In this document: positions 38,023 to 47,197 of the stretch, one piece after another | Numbering within the stretch: position 1 is the stretch's first letter | Layout of the letters: every line of letters begins with the position of its first letter | From: Vibrio diabolicus | Lineage (GTDB): Bacteria > Pseudomonadota > Gammaproteobacteria > Enterobacterales > Vibrionaceae | Direction: 5' to 3' | Length of the DNA stretch: 64,000 nt | Assembly: GCA_001048675.1 (NCBI GenBank) | Contig: CCKK01000003.1 | Coordinates: 496,001-560,000 of the forward strand | Translations under genes and position numbers: made by a program | Notes under the pieces: generated by a model | What the model was told of the DNA's origin: nothing | The model's database searches: none | What the model saw: only the letters and a program-made list of their open reading frames with translations

Positions 38023-38430
38023 TTGAAATATCTCTTTTTGTTCTTTAAAAATGACAAGGACAGATATTACAAACGAAATATTTATTTAAAATTCAAATTA
38101 CAAATTTCGTGATTAAATTTTCATATTTAAAAGACTTATTTTATCGAATTAAAATTTAGAGACTTTCATCACTTTCCAGCTTTTATCTCAATGATATTGA
38201 AACGCACCTAAAAGGAAAGAACCTTCAATAATTATGTGACAACGCCCATTATTAAAAAGAAGGTTATTATAAGAAAATAAAGTTTTGAGATTTCCATCAC
38301 TATATAATAAATTAAATTATATTATTGCAGTTTAAAACACTCCACTTTTAACCAAATTTAAACACATAATAAAAGAGCCATCAACACATGTCTTGATGGC
38401 TCTTTACTTTGGATATAAAGAAAAAACAAC
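38023..38430. other. speF upstream region
   Basis: Very AT-rich DNA. It holds a hairpin AACCTTCAATAAT/ATTATT...GAAGGTT (about 38220-38266) in the probable speF leader on the minus strand, and the terminator of the HTH/zinc-ribbon gene. No convincing leader peptide was found. Confidence 0.4.
38371..38406 (-). terminator. Terminator of the HTH/zinc-ribbon gene
   Basis: On the minus strand AAAGAGCCATCAAGACATGTGTTGATGGCTCTTTT is a strong stem with a T-rich end. Confidence 0.88.
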
Positions 38431-38877
38431 TTAATTGAATAAATGACTATCTAGCTTGACTCCACCATTCGACCATTGCTGATAACGCTTTACAGACATG
38501 CCTGACGAGTACATGGTATGTTTACAATCCATACACTCAACAAAATACAACCCACTCATTCCTGCCATAACGTGCAGCCTTCGGCTATCGCAGCGCTTGC
38601 AGGACAGGCGCTTTACTTTGGTGTTGACGTCAATACGCCGAGCAAAGTTTAACGTTTCGTGAGAGCATAAAGCGTCAACAGCACTATCTTTAAAAGGATG
38701 CTCACTAAGTAAATAATTAATGGCGTAATCGTACACCGGGGGGATTGAAGATTTTCCACTTTCAATATTACTTATCTTAGCAACGGAAACGCCTAATAAA
38801 GAAGCGAACTCAGCCTTACTGTACTCTAAGATAAATCTTGAAGAGATGAATTTGTCTGCACTAATGATTCTCAACAT
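38431..38877 (-). CDS. XRE-type HTH protein with C-terminal zinc ribbon
   Basis: The product has 148 residues from the ATG at 38877 (MLRIISADKFISSRFILEYS); an earlier ATG at 38940 adds 21 residues but lacks a ribosome site nearby. Residues 18-50 form a lambda-repressor-like HTH (YSKAEFASLLGVSVAKISNI). The C-terminal half has CKRC...CMDC, a likely zinc ribbon. I do not recognise a named family. It sits upstream of speF-potE on the same strand but is ended by its own terminator; it may regulate that operon. Confidence 0.75.
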   Translation of the reverse strand: MLRIISADKFISSRFILEYSKAEFASLLGVSVAKISNIESGKSSIPPVYDYAINYLLSEHPFKDSAVDALCSHETLNFARRIDVNTKVKRLSCKRCDSRRLHVMAGMSGLYFVECMDCKHTMYSSGMSVKRYQQWSNGGVKLDSHLFN

Positions 38878-38940
38878 ACACAAATCTCTAATAGAAATAA
38901 AAACAGAGCAAACTAATTCGCTCCATTTCTGCTGAAACAT

Positions 38941-39417
38941 GTAATGAAAAAGTTACTTCCTAGTGTAATTCTGCATATTATCTATGCTATTTTATTTTGT
39001 ACGTCATCTTGCGCCTAATTAATTATAAAATCAATAATCCATGCCTAAATATAAAAACACAATTTAAGATTTATAATACAATTTTTAATTTACATTATTA
39101 GATAAAGTAATGAATACTATTCACCTATTACTCTGGGCATCAAGTATTGCTCTTCAATCATTATTACTATCAATTGAAGAGACTTGATTTGAGCCCAACA
39201 GGAGAAGTAGATAAAGAGGGAAATCCCTCTATTTGAAGATAAACATATCCCATCTTAGCGAAGCACTAAAAATGTGTTGAAAAATCGAATAAATAGTATG
39301 CAGTCCAGTAAATGAATCGCTTAGATAAGTTTACAGTCTGTAATTGTGATCGACAGAGATACTGAGACAGAAAGGCAAAAGAAAAGCCTCAATTATGAGG
39401 CTTATGGATAAGATAAA
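38941..39417. other. AT-rich intergenic region with two inverted repeats
   Basis: Two inverted repeats are visible: CTCTTCAAT/ATTGAAGAG (39150-39158 with 39173-39181) and AGAGGG-AAAT-CCCTCT (39215-39230). Neither has a long T-run. The 3' end holds the terminator of the Sel1-repeat gene. No frame looks coding; an unannotated small RNA is possible. Confidence 0.35.
39382..39407 (-). terminator. Terminator of the Sel1-repeat gene
   Basis: On the minus strand AAGCCTCATAATTGAGGCTTTTCTTTT, a short stem with a T-rich end just past the stop. Confidence 0.85.
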
Positions 39418-40614
39418 TTATGGTTGAAGGAAATTCTGCGTGAAATCGAGCGCCTCTTTAGAGAGCTTTTTTTCGGTAGACGATGTGGTTGTCTGCCCTT
39501 CCGTCGTTGCGGTCGTCATGTCAGGCTGGAAGTTCGGCGCCGATGCTTCATCCCATGCGTTAGCATCGTCTTTATTTTCGTCACTCAGCACCGCGTTAAG
39601 TTCCTCCTCTGCAGGAAAATACGCTTCGCGTTTGTACACCTTGTTCAGCGCCCGAATAATGGAATGCTTTCTTACCATCCCTGACGCCAGCTTTCTTTGC
39701 AACGGTTTCGCTATAGATTGCAATCCAACGACGACGTCAACACCAATATTAGTCGCCACTTCGTCACGCAACGTACGCGCTGGCTGATACCCCATATTGG
39801 CAGCAAGAAACAGCCAAACATAAGCAATCGCATTGCCTGTTTTACCTTTGTCCTTCCACGCTTCGCCAGCATGATACATCGCCTCGGCGCTGCCACCTTC
39901 TGCGGCCCTTTCAAGCCAATAGCAGCCTTTGACCATGCTTTTTTCTGTACCAACACCATTTAGGTAACATAAGCCAACTTGGATCTTTCCGTCCGCACTG
40001 TCTTTTTCAGCCGCTTTCATAAACCAATAAAGTGCATCTGCACTGCGTCCTGCACTATTGTCTGGTGAAAGTTGCCACTCACCCATGTAAAGCATGGCAT
40101 CAATGCAGCCTTCCTCGGCTGCGGTTTCAATCAGTTGGTTACCTTTGGGAATATTTTTTTCCGTTCCGCGACCAAAAACCAACGCTTTGCCTGTCGCAAA
40201 TTTTGCTTCGGTATCCCCTTCCATTCCGGCAATGGCGGTACGCCAAAAGTTTGCCTGCTCTTTTAAAATCACATCTTCACGCATGCGCTCACTCAAGCGA
40301 ACAATACCGTACATTCCCGTCACATTGTCCAACTTAGCGGCTTTATCATACCAATACAGCGCTTGACGAATGTTGTCCTTCTCAGCTTCTTTCGCTAGAA
40401 ATAAAATGGTGGGGATATGCCCGGTTTCTGCTTTGAACTCACGCTCTTTACGCTCTTGCTCTCGCGCTTTTTGCATCGCCTTTCGATAAGCGGCTTCGCG
40501 AGCTTTCCTCTCTGCCTCGAGTCTCTGTTTCCGCATCGACAACGAGATCATCCACACAAATATCAGGACGAGTGAAAGGCCAGTTGCCGCAATGGCAATG
40601 CCCATACTACTCAT
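39418..40614 (-). CDS. Membrane-anchored Sel1-like repeat protein
   Basis: The product has 398 residues; AGAGG precedes the ATG. One N-terminal membrane helix (IAIAATGLSLVLIFVWMISL) is followed by a very basic/acidic helical linker (KQRLEAERKAREAAYRKAMQ, continuing to about residue 60). At least four Sel1-type repeats follow (about 75-265), for example DNIRQALYWYDKAAKLDNVT and MVKGCYWLERAAEGGSAEAM. The C-terminal 60 residues are Thr/Ser-rich. Sel1 repeats form protein-binding solenoids. The partner and role are unknown, and no neighbour hints at one. Confidence 0.8.
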   Translation of the reverse strand: MSSMGIAIAATGLSLVLIFVWMISLSMRKQRLEAERKAREAAYRKAMQKAREQERKEREFKAETGHIPTILFLAKEAEKDNIRQALYWYDKAAKLDNVTGMYGIVRLSERMREDVILKEQANFWRTAIAGMEGDTEAKFATGKALVFGRGTEKNIPKGNQLIETAAEEGCIDAMLYMGEWQLSPDNSAGRSADALYWFMKAAEKDSADGKIQVGLCYLNGVGTEKSMVKGCYWLERAAEGGSAEAMYHAGEAWKDKGKTGNAIAYVWLFLAANMGYQPARTLRDEVATNIGVDVVVGLQSIAKPLQRKLASGMVRKHSIIRALNKVYKREAYFPAEEELNAVLSDENKDDANAWDEASAPNFQPDMTTATTEGQTTTSSTEKKLSKEALDFTQNFLQP

Positions 40615-41160
40615 AAATAGCCTCTTTTGGTTTCAGGGCCCAATTCATCTCCCTCTCAGGGAAATCTTAAGATTACGCGCCGACATAACGCCGACTACCT
40701 TCATTATATAACGACCACTTAGCGAAAATCTGAAGCTTGCCAAGACTTAATGGCGGTATTTTATTCAATATCACTGCAACTTATTTTTAATTAAAAAATA
40801 TCACTGCGATTTTTATAGAACTTAATCACGGTTTTGGGGCTGAGATATTCTCCTCCCCTATCATCCCCCCTTGCTCCTCCTATAAAAATTTACATTTTAA
40901 TGATGTGCAGAAGCTCTCACTATGCGTCTGTTTTATTATTTAATTTGTGAACAAAATCGACTGTGACAGAAAATTTTCACTTGTAAAAAACTTAACTGCC
41001 TGCTCTCACATTTTGCTGATGATTCAGTGTATTAGCATCTAGTTGAACATTTCCTTTTTCGGCATCTGCCTTTCTAGCGTGTGCGAAACCTTCTTGATGA
41101 CTGAGTCAGCGAAGGCAGCGCGCAGCTCAATATCAATTCAATAACAATGGATTTGTAAAC
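40615..41160. promoter_or_regulatory. Pullulanase upstream region
   Basis: This 545-base region holds the MalT-box cluster at 40849-40880, about 280 bases before the pullulanase start, and otherwise AT-rich DNA. A long 5' leader after the boxes is likely. No RNA gene was recognised. Confidence 0.5.
40849..40880 (-). promoter_or_regulatory. MalT-box cluster upstream of pullulanase
   Basis: On the minus strand GGGGAGGAGA (nine of ten to the MalT consensus) and GGGGATGATA (eight of ten) lie side by side, with a further GGAGGAG nearby. Klebsiella pulA is a classical MalT target, so the location supports a functional operator. Confidence 0.75.
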
Positions 41161-44100
41161 GTGGACAATAAGACATTTAAATTATCAACAATTGCCAAAA
41201 CCGTACTGCCTTTGATTTCCGTCGCAGTCATCAGCGGTTGTGGTAGTGATAGCACGAACGAAGATACGACGAACCCGGGCTCAGGCTTGTACCCTGCGGG
41301 AGAGAACGAGGTCGTCATTTATTACAAACGCGATGTGGCGTCCGCTTCAACGGCCAGCGACTACGAAGGTTGGGGCTTGCACCTGTGGAACGGTGAAGGC
41401 TGTACCAGCACAGATTTAGACGCAATGGGCATTCCTGGCACAGGAACGGATTGGTCGGCACCGCATCCATTCGATGGCATCAACGACACCTACGGTGCTT
41501 ACTACGTACTGAAAGTGAACCCAGATGCCTCTGACCCACACGAATGCATGAACTTCATTCTGCACAAAGGTGATGAGAAAGCATTCGGCAGTGCAAACTC
41601 AAAAGTAGAGCTGACGAAAATCGGCGAATCTAAAGGGTTGTTTGGCTTCCACGGCAGCAGTGAACTTTACTACGAGCCAATCGAAGAACGCCCTGTTGAT
41701 ATTGATGGTCAAAAAGCGCATTGGCTAGATGCCAACACCATCGCGTGGGAAGCGGCGGCCAATGCGGATTCCATGAAGCTGTTCTACAGCCTCAGCAACG
41801 ACATTAAAATGGATGAAGACAAGCAAATCTCCGGTGGCACAGCGGTTGAGTTGACGAAAGCAGGTGATTTATCTGATGGTCTGAAATCACGCTTCCGTCA
41901 CCTTGCTAGCCTCCAAGCTGCAGGCATTGATGTCGATGACGCGACCCTACGCACGATCCTGAAGTCACAAATCGTTATGGTAGCTTACAACGCAAATGGT
42001 GACGTCATTTCTGCAACTGAAGTGCAAAAGCCGGGCGTTTTGGATGCGGTGTTTGCCGATTCCAAGGCAGGTAACGCGATTGGTCAAGAACTCGGCGCAA
42101 TTGTGGAAGGCGGTGCCGCGACCTTCAAGCTATGGGCGCCAACTGCTCAAGATGTTGATCTTATTATCTACGATGAAAACTTAGCGGAAGAAGCTACCGT
42201 TGCAATGACAGAAGATCCAGCAACAGGTATCTGGGCTTCTGAGGCACAAAGTAATGTTGTTAACAAATACTATCGCTACCAAGTTAAGGTGTACCACCCT
42301 ACAACTGGGGTCGTTGAAACGCGTTTGGTAACAGACCCATATTCAATGAGCTTGTCTAAGAATTCACGATACTCGCAAGTGGTTGATTTAGATGATCCAA
42401 GCTTAATGCCTCAAGATTGGAAAAACTACGCACGCCCAACGGTTAAAAAAGACGAAGACCACGTCCTTTACGAGTCACACATTCGTGATTTCAGCTTTAA
42501 CGACAGCAAAGGCACACCAAGTCTTGATGGCAAATATCTTGCCCTTACAGAACCTGAGCGTGAGTCTGTTTCTCATTTACAAGCCTTAAAAGATGCAGGC
42601 CTAACAACGCTGCATATCCTACCAGCATTTGATATTGCAACCGTGGATGAAGACGCCGACAAACGAGTCGATATCACCGACACCGTGGGTAAACTTTGTG
42701 GCATCAAGCCAGAAGCGTCCATCTGTGAGACCGAAGACGACGGCAAAGTGATTGAAGAGGTATTAAACAGCTACGACCCAACAACGGGCAAAGCACAAGC
42801 GTTGATGAACGATCTTCGCATGCTAGACAGCTTCAACTGGGGTTACGACCCATACCACTACACCGTGCCAGAAGGCAGTTATGCGACCGATCCTAACGGT
42901 TCTAAACGTATCCTTGAGTTCCGCGAAATGGTTCAAGCGACGCATAAAATGGATCTGAAATTGGTCATGGACGTGGTGTACAACCACACGAATGCATCCG
43001 GTGTGAACGAAAAATCAGTACTGGATAAAATTGTCCCTGGGTACTACCACCGCCTAAACGTCAACACTGGCGGCGTAGAAAACTCAACCTGTTGTGATAA
43101 CACCGCAACCGAGAACCTAATGATGGGTAAACTGATGGTTGACTCATTGATGGTGTGGGCGGATGACTATAAAGTCGATGGTTTCCGTTTTGACCTTATG
43201 GGCCACCAGCCGAAAGATGTCATGGTCTACGCACTTGAAAAAGTCCGTGAAATTGATCCGAATACTTTGTTCTACGGCGAAGGCTGGGACTTCGGTGAAG
43301 TTGCGCAAAACGCTCGCTTCGATCAAGCAACACAAGTCAACATGGCGGGGACAGAAATCGGTACTTTCTCTGATCGTCTGCGTGACGCAGTTCGTGGCGG
43401 AAGCCCGTTTGATGGCGGTGTAGATTCTGAAGGTAAGCACCCACTTCGCTTCAACCAAGGCTTTGGTAACGCCGCTTACCCGAACGAAGAAACTAAAACT
43501 GATGCAGAATCTGTGAATGGCCGCCTACACAACCAAGATCTGGTTCGTCTAGGTATGGCTGGTAACTTAGCTGACTACGTCCTTCTGGATTACAAAGGCG
43601 AAACCAAACTTGGTAAGAATGTTGATTACAATGGTGCTCCAGCAGGCTACACAAAAGTGCCATCAGAGAACATTTCCTACGTGTCTAAGCACGATAACCA
43701 AACGCTGTGGGACAACAACGCTTACAAGATTGCGACAGGTACTTCATCTGCTGAGCGAGCACGAATGCAGTCTGTATCACTATCAACGGTGATGCTAGGT
43801 CAAGGTATTCCGTTCATTCACATGGGTTCTGAGCTATTGCGCTCTAAGTCAATGCAGCGTGACTCGTACGATTCTGGTGACTGGTTCAACCGTGTATTCT
43901 TCGATGGAAGCGACAATAACTGGAACGTTGGTCTACCACGTGAAGACAAAGACGGTGCAAACTGGGAGTTGATCAAAACCATCGTCGGTGACAGCACGGC
44001 GAAACCAGACTCAACGGACATCGAGCTGACTAAGCAACAATTCCTAGAGCTACTAAAAATCCGCAGTACAAGCGAACTGTTCCGCTTAGACACCGCGCAA

Positions 44101-45150
44101 GAAGTGATGAATCGTGTTGATTTCCGCAACGTGGGCCAAGACCAAGTAGAAGGCTTGATTGTGATGTCTATCGACGATGGTACATCAGCGGGTGCCGATT
44201 TAGATTCGAACTACGATGCTGTCGTGGCCGTTGTGAACTCAACATCAACTGAGAAATCTTTCAAAGTTGCTGGCGCAACTGGTTTCGAGCTGCATGAAGT
44301 TCAACAAAACTCTGCGGATGACATCGTGAAAGGTGCAAGCTTCGCCAATGAAACGTTCACAGTACCAGCACTGACAACAGCGGTATTCGTACAGCCACAA
44401 GACGGCGCGCAAGGTGCAGGCCTACCAGTAAACACGGACAATAAAGACGTATCGAGCATTCCTCCTTACGGCGAAACTGTGGTTTACGTCAAAGGCACCA
44501 TGAACGAGTGGTCAGATAGCAGTGACTGGGCGATGACCTTTATTGGCAATGGCATGTACTCTGTAACTGGCGTTCTTGAAGCAGGTGAACACGAGTTCAA
44601 ATTTGCGGACGCAGGATGGGCAAATCCAAACATCGGTTGTGATGCTGCGGATTTGGCTTCTGGCTCACTAGACTTAGGCTCTGCGGGGAACTGTACGTTG
44701 TCTGTCGCTGAAACTGGTAAGTACAACTTCACTCTGAACGCGTTACATGTTCAAGATGAAAGCGTAGAAAAACCTGTCGTTTCAGTGACGAAGTCAGCAG
44801 ATGCACCAACATTCGGTGAAACAGCACTTTACCTACGTGGCACTATCACCACATGGGATACTCCAGCGCAAGACTCAACTGCGAAGTTCAGCTATGTAGC
44901 AAATGACGTTTACTCGCTAGACATTGACCTAGCGGCGGGCAACTACGAGATGAAAGTTGCGAGCGCAGACTGGGCAGCAGACACCAACTTCGGTGGCGAA
45001 GGTAGTGTTGAGCTTGGTAAAGCGCTAACGATGGAAGTCGGTGGCGGTAGTGCAAACCTCAAAATTGCGATTGCAGAAGCGGGAAATTACAACTTCCACT
45101 TCAACGCGGCTGACAAGTCGGCGCCAATCGTGACGGTAACGAAAAACTAG
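41161..45150 (+). CDS. pulA: Type I pullulanase, lipoprotein
   Basis: Pullulanase hydrolyses alpha-1,6 bonds in pullulan, starch and glycogen. The 1329-residue product starts with GTG and a lipoprotein signal ending AVISGCGSD, so it should be anchored in the envelope. A CBM41-type domain comes first (EVVIYYKRDVASASTASDYE), then CBM48 (FKLWAPTAQDVDLIIYDENL). The GH13 motifs are VMDVVYNHT (about 603), VDGFRFDLMGH (about 671-681, nucleophile Asp), FYGEGWDFG (about 705, acid Glu) and VSKHDNQTLWD (about 841). The C-terminus has two tandem copies of a beta-module (about 1100-1200 and 1212-1329), probably extra starch-binding domains. No good ribosome site precedes the GTG. Confidence 0.92.
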   Translation: MDNKTFKLSTIAKTVLPLISVAVISGCGSDSTNEDTTNPGSGLYPAGENEVVIYYKRDVASASTASDYEGWGLHLWNGEGCTSTDLDAMGIPGTGTDWSAPHPFDGINDTYGAYYVLKVNPDASDPHECMNFILHKGDEKAFGSANSKVELTKIGESKGLFGFHGSSELYYEPIEERPVDIDGQKAHWLDANTIAWEAAANADSMKLFYSLSNDIKMDEDKQISGGTAVELTKAGDLSDGLKSRFRHLASLQAAGIDVDDATLRTILKSQIVMVAYNANGDVISATEVQKPGVLDAVFADSKAGNAIGQELGAIVEGGAATFKLWAPTAQDVDLIIYDENLAEEATVAMTEDPATGIWASEAQSNVVNKYYRYQVKVYHPTTGVVETRLVTDPYSMSLSKNSRYSQVVDLDDPSLMPQDWKNYARPTVKKDEDHVLYESHIRDFSFNDSKGTPSLDGKYLALTEPERESVSHLQALKDAGLTTLHILPAFDIATVDEDADKRVDITDTVGKLCGIKPEASICETEDDGKVIEEVLNSYDPTTGKAQALMNDLRMLDSFNWGYDPYHYTVPEGSYATDPNGSKRILEFREMVQATHKMDLKLVMDVVYNHTNASGVNEKSVLDKIVPGYYHRLNVNTGGVENSTCCDNTATENLMMGKLMVDSLMVWADDYKVDGFRFDLMGHQPKDVMVYALEKVREIDPNTLFYGEGWDFGEVAQNARFDQATQVNMAGTEIGTFSDRLRDAVRGGSPFDGGVDSEGKHPLRFNQGFGNAAYPNEETKTDAESVNGRLHNQDLVRLGMAGNLADYVLLDYKGETKLGKNVDYNGAPAGYTKVPSENISYVSKHDNQTLWDNNAYKIATGTSSAERARMQSVSLSTVMLGQGIPFIHMGSELLRSKSMQRDSYDSGDWFNRVFFDGSDNNWNVGLPREDKDGANWELIKTIVGDSTAKPDSTDIELTKQQFLELLKIRSTSELFRLDTAQEVMNRVDFRNVGQDQVEGLIVMSIDDGTSAGADLDSNYDAVVAVVNSTSTEKSFKVAGATGFELHEVQQNSADDIVKGASFANETFTVPALTTAVFVQPQDGAQGAGLPVNTDNKDVSSIPPYGETVVYVKGTMNEWSDSSDWAMTFIGNGMYSVTGVLEAGEHEFKFADAGWANPNIGCDAADLASGSLDLGSAGNCTLSVAETGKYNFTLNALHVQDESVEKPVVSVTKSADAPTFGETALYLRGTITTWDTPAQDSTAKFSYVANDVYSLDIDLAAGNYEMKVASADWAADTNFGGEGSVELGKALTMEVGGGSANLKIAIAEAGNYNFHFNAADKSAPIVTVTKN

Positions 45151-45173
45151 TTTCATTTAAAAACATCCGTAAT

Positions 45174-45207
45174 GAAAAAGGGGAAGCATCACGCTTCCCC
45201 TTTGTTT
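45174..45207 (+). terminator. Terminator after pullulanase
   Basis: AAAGGGGAAGC...GCTTCCCCTTTGTTTT; the stem can also act for the convergent endonuclease gene. Confidence 0.88.
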
Positions 45208-45249
45208 TGTTGGCGTCACTAAATGGTGGATACCAAAATCAAGAAGGTG

Positions 45250-46866
45250 TTAGTTTCCCCAAATCTGTTCAACAAACTCAGGGTGATCAATGAATGGATT
45301 ACGATTGCCCTGAAACTCAAACACTTGTTGATTGCGGTTTTGTTCTTTTTCACTAACGGGATCATTTTTGTGCCAACGTTTCAGCATGTTTAACATCCAA
45401 GGTTCAAAAACCGTTGAACTTGAACCATCAAGGACAGCATCCGCATTACTTGAGTTACCTTCCCAGTTACCTACAACATTTTCATAGCGGGTTGCTATGT
45501 AGAAATAGGCACGAGCAAAGTCGCCTTTGAACTCATCGATCGGCTCAAACACCGTACCGGAATAACCTAGGCCTGTGCTTGCTTGACCAAGTTTAGAACC
45601 ATTACTAGACACGTACGTCGCGGTGGCAACTTCACCAAATGGCCAGTTACTGCGCTTCGCGTTCACATAGCCATCGGTCGCAAACAAATGGTGACCATCT
45701 GAGTTCATCGGCTCAACTTTGCCGCCAAACCAGCTTTTCGGGAACGAGTGTTCACGGTTGTAGCAATCCCCTTCTTGGCTGTATTGACCACATTGGTCTG
45801 TCACTTTCGTGAAGCTGATAGCATCAGTGCCCGCAGGTTTCTCTGAATACATATCGAGAATAGAGCCATCATTTTCGTAATAACGATCAATATCAGCATC
45901 TTTTACCAAGGTCCACACCGCAGAATAACCTCGGCTAGTGTGGTTGTTGATGATGTTAAACAGCGCCGTTTTTAGAGCGTAGCCCGTCTTGCCAGACGCC
46001 GCTTGGTAGTAACCATCAACTACTGGTGGGGTCGTGGTTGAGTCACCTAACGTAAAGTCGGTGGTTTCGCTTTTCGCAAATTCAGCGCCAGAGGCAAGCG
46101 TATTATCCCCCACCTTCAACGCGTAAGATCCCGAACCATTGCCACAGCAAATGCCGTCGCCATAGCTGTCTTGAATCGTAAATTGGTAGTTACCATCGGC
46201 TAAACACATGGTCTTTTCAACAGTGGTTGACGACTCATACCCCTGACCAGAGAAAAGCACTTGCGCTTGGCTATTTTTCAACTCCCAGCTAGTTTCTGAG
46301 CCATAGTTGTCCGTCGTGAGTGTAAGAAGCACTTCATGATCACTACAACTTTCTACAGGAGGTTGTGTACTTGTCTCGGTCGGTTGAAAATTATCGATGT
46401 AGACAACTTCTGAGCCGTCAAAACCGGCCTCATCATAAAAACGCAACCCGACATTGATGGTCTTGTTCGAACTCGCAGTATAGTTATGCGCCAGCTCTTG
46501 CCACTGGTTTACCTGCTGCGGATCTGAGTAATTGTGATAACCATCAACCACCAGACGTGCTTTTACATTTCCTTCGGTGTGATAAACCGAGACAGAAAAC
46601 GGATAGGTTTTCCCTTGCTCCACATTAATGGTTTGCAAAAGGTCAGTGTTGCTTTGGGTACCTGTATTCACGACGACTTGAGCAGCCAGGCCGCCCGATT
46701 TGATTTGTTCGCTGCTTGGCGACACCGCGATGCCAGCGTCAATCACCGACCACTGCGTAGGCGCACTACCATTCCACTGTTCAAAGTCACCATTGAGAAT
46801 TTGGCTATATGCAAGCGGAGAGCTAATAACAGCAAGAAGACAGAGGGGTTTCGTTATGGATTTCAT
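45250..46866 (-). CDS. Secreted endonuclease I-family nuclease with N-terminal binding modules
   Basis: The product has 538 residues with a signal peptide (SITKPLCLLAVISSPLAYS). Residues 22-170 look like a carbohydrate-binding-type beta-sandwich (ILNGDFEQWNGSAPTQWSVI ... VYIDNFQPTE). A second small domain (about 172-270) contains the disulfide-rich YGDGICCGNGSGSYAL. The C-terminal 260 residues are the endonuclease I (NucM/EndA) domain, with the catalytic motif NREHSFPKSWFGG and HHLFATDGYVNAKRSNWPFG. It should degrade extracellular DNA or RNA for nutrients. It lies between two starch enzymes but convergent to pullulanase, so co-regulation is unproven. Confidence 0.88.
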   Translation of the reverse strand: MKSITKPLCLLAVISSPLAYSQILNGDFEQWNGSAPTQWSVIDAGIAVSPSSEQIKSGGLAAQVVVNTGTQSNTDLLQTINVEQGKTYPFSVSVYHTEGNVKARLVVDGYHNYSDPQQVNQWQELAHNYTASSNKTINVGLRFYDEAGFDGSEVVYIDNFQPTETSTQPPVESCSDHEVLLTLTTDNYGSETSWELKNSQAQVLFSGQGYESSTTVEKTMCLADGNYQFTIQDSYGDGICCGNGSGSYALKVGDNTLASGAEFAKSETTDFTLGDSTTTPPVVDGYYQAASGKTGYALKTALFNIINNHTSRGYSAVWTLVKDADIDRYYENDGSILDMYSEKPAGTDAISFTKVTDQCGQYSQEGDCYNREHSFPKSWFGGKVEPMNSDGHHLFATDGYVNAKRSNWPFGEVATATYVSSNGSKLGQASTGLGYSGTVFEPIDEFKGDFARAYFYIATRYENVVGNWEGNSSNADAVLDGSSSTVFEPWMLNMLKRWHKNDPVSEKEQNRNQQVFEFQGNRNPFIDHPEFVEQIWGN

Positions 46867-47197
46867 TATACTTTTCCATTAGTTATGTAAATCCCAAACA
46901 CGATAAACATATTAGTAAGGCATAAGTAATCCTTCGGTCACACTTTTACGTTGCACAAGTGTTAATTTACTTTTTAATGTGCAGCTTATCTCACAAATAT
47001 CTACCGACTGAAAACAAACGCCAATGCAAAAAGCGAAGCGACCTGTTGACCACATCGTTGGAAAACCATTAAGGGAAAAGTAAAACGGACGGAAAAAAGC
47101 CAAGTGTGCGCCTATGGGGGTCAGCAACAACACTTGGCTTGTTTATAAGAAAGCTTGTGGTCAGCTCAACTGGTGAGCATCAATTCTGGATAATTCC
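46867..47197. other. Intergenic region with the terminator of the amylase gene
   Basis: On the minus strand AAGCCAAGTGT...ACACTTGGCTT followed by six T (47095-47141) should terminate the amylase gene. The remaining 200 bases are the endonuclease promoter region; nothing else was recognised. Confidence 0.6.
47095..47141 (-). terminator. Terminator of the lipoprotein amylase gene
   Basis: An 11-bp perfect stem AAGCCAAGTGT/ACACTTGGCTT with a 21-base loop, followed by TTTTTT on the minus strand. Confidence 0.75.

Noticed and set aside
38023..38430. speFL-type arginine-rich leader peptide before speF
   Set aside because: Only frames of 3 to 12 codons (such as MKVSKF) are present, and none resembles the known leader.
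40960..41000. CRP site before pullulanase (TGTGA near 40961)
   Set aside because: No TCACA half-site lies at the right spacing.
46990..47095. Small frame or RNA between the endonuclease and amylase genes
   Set aside because: No ribosome site or conserved-looking structure apart from the amylase terminator.
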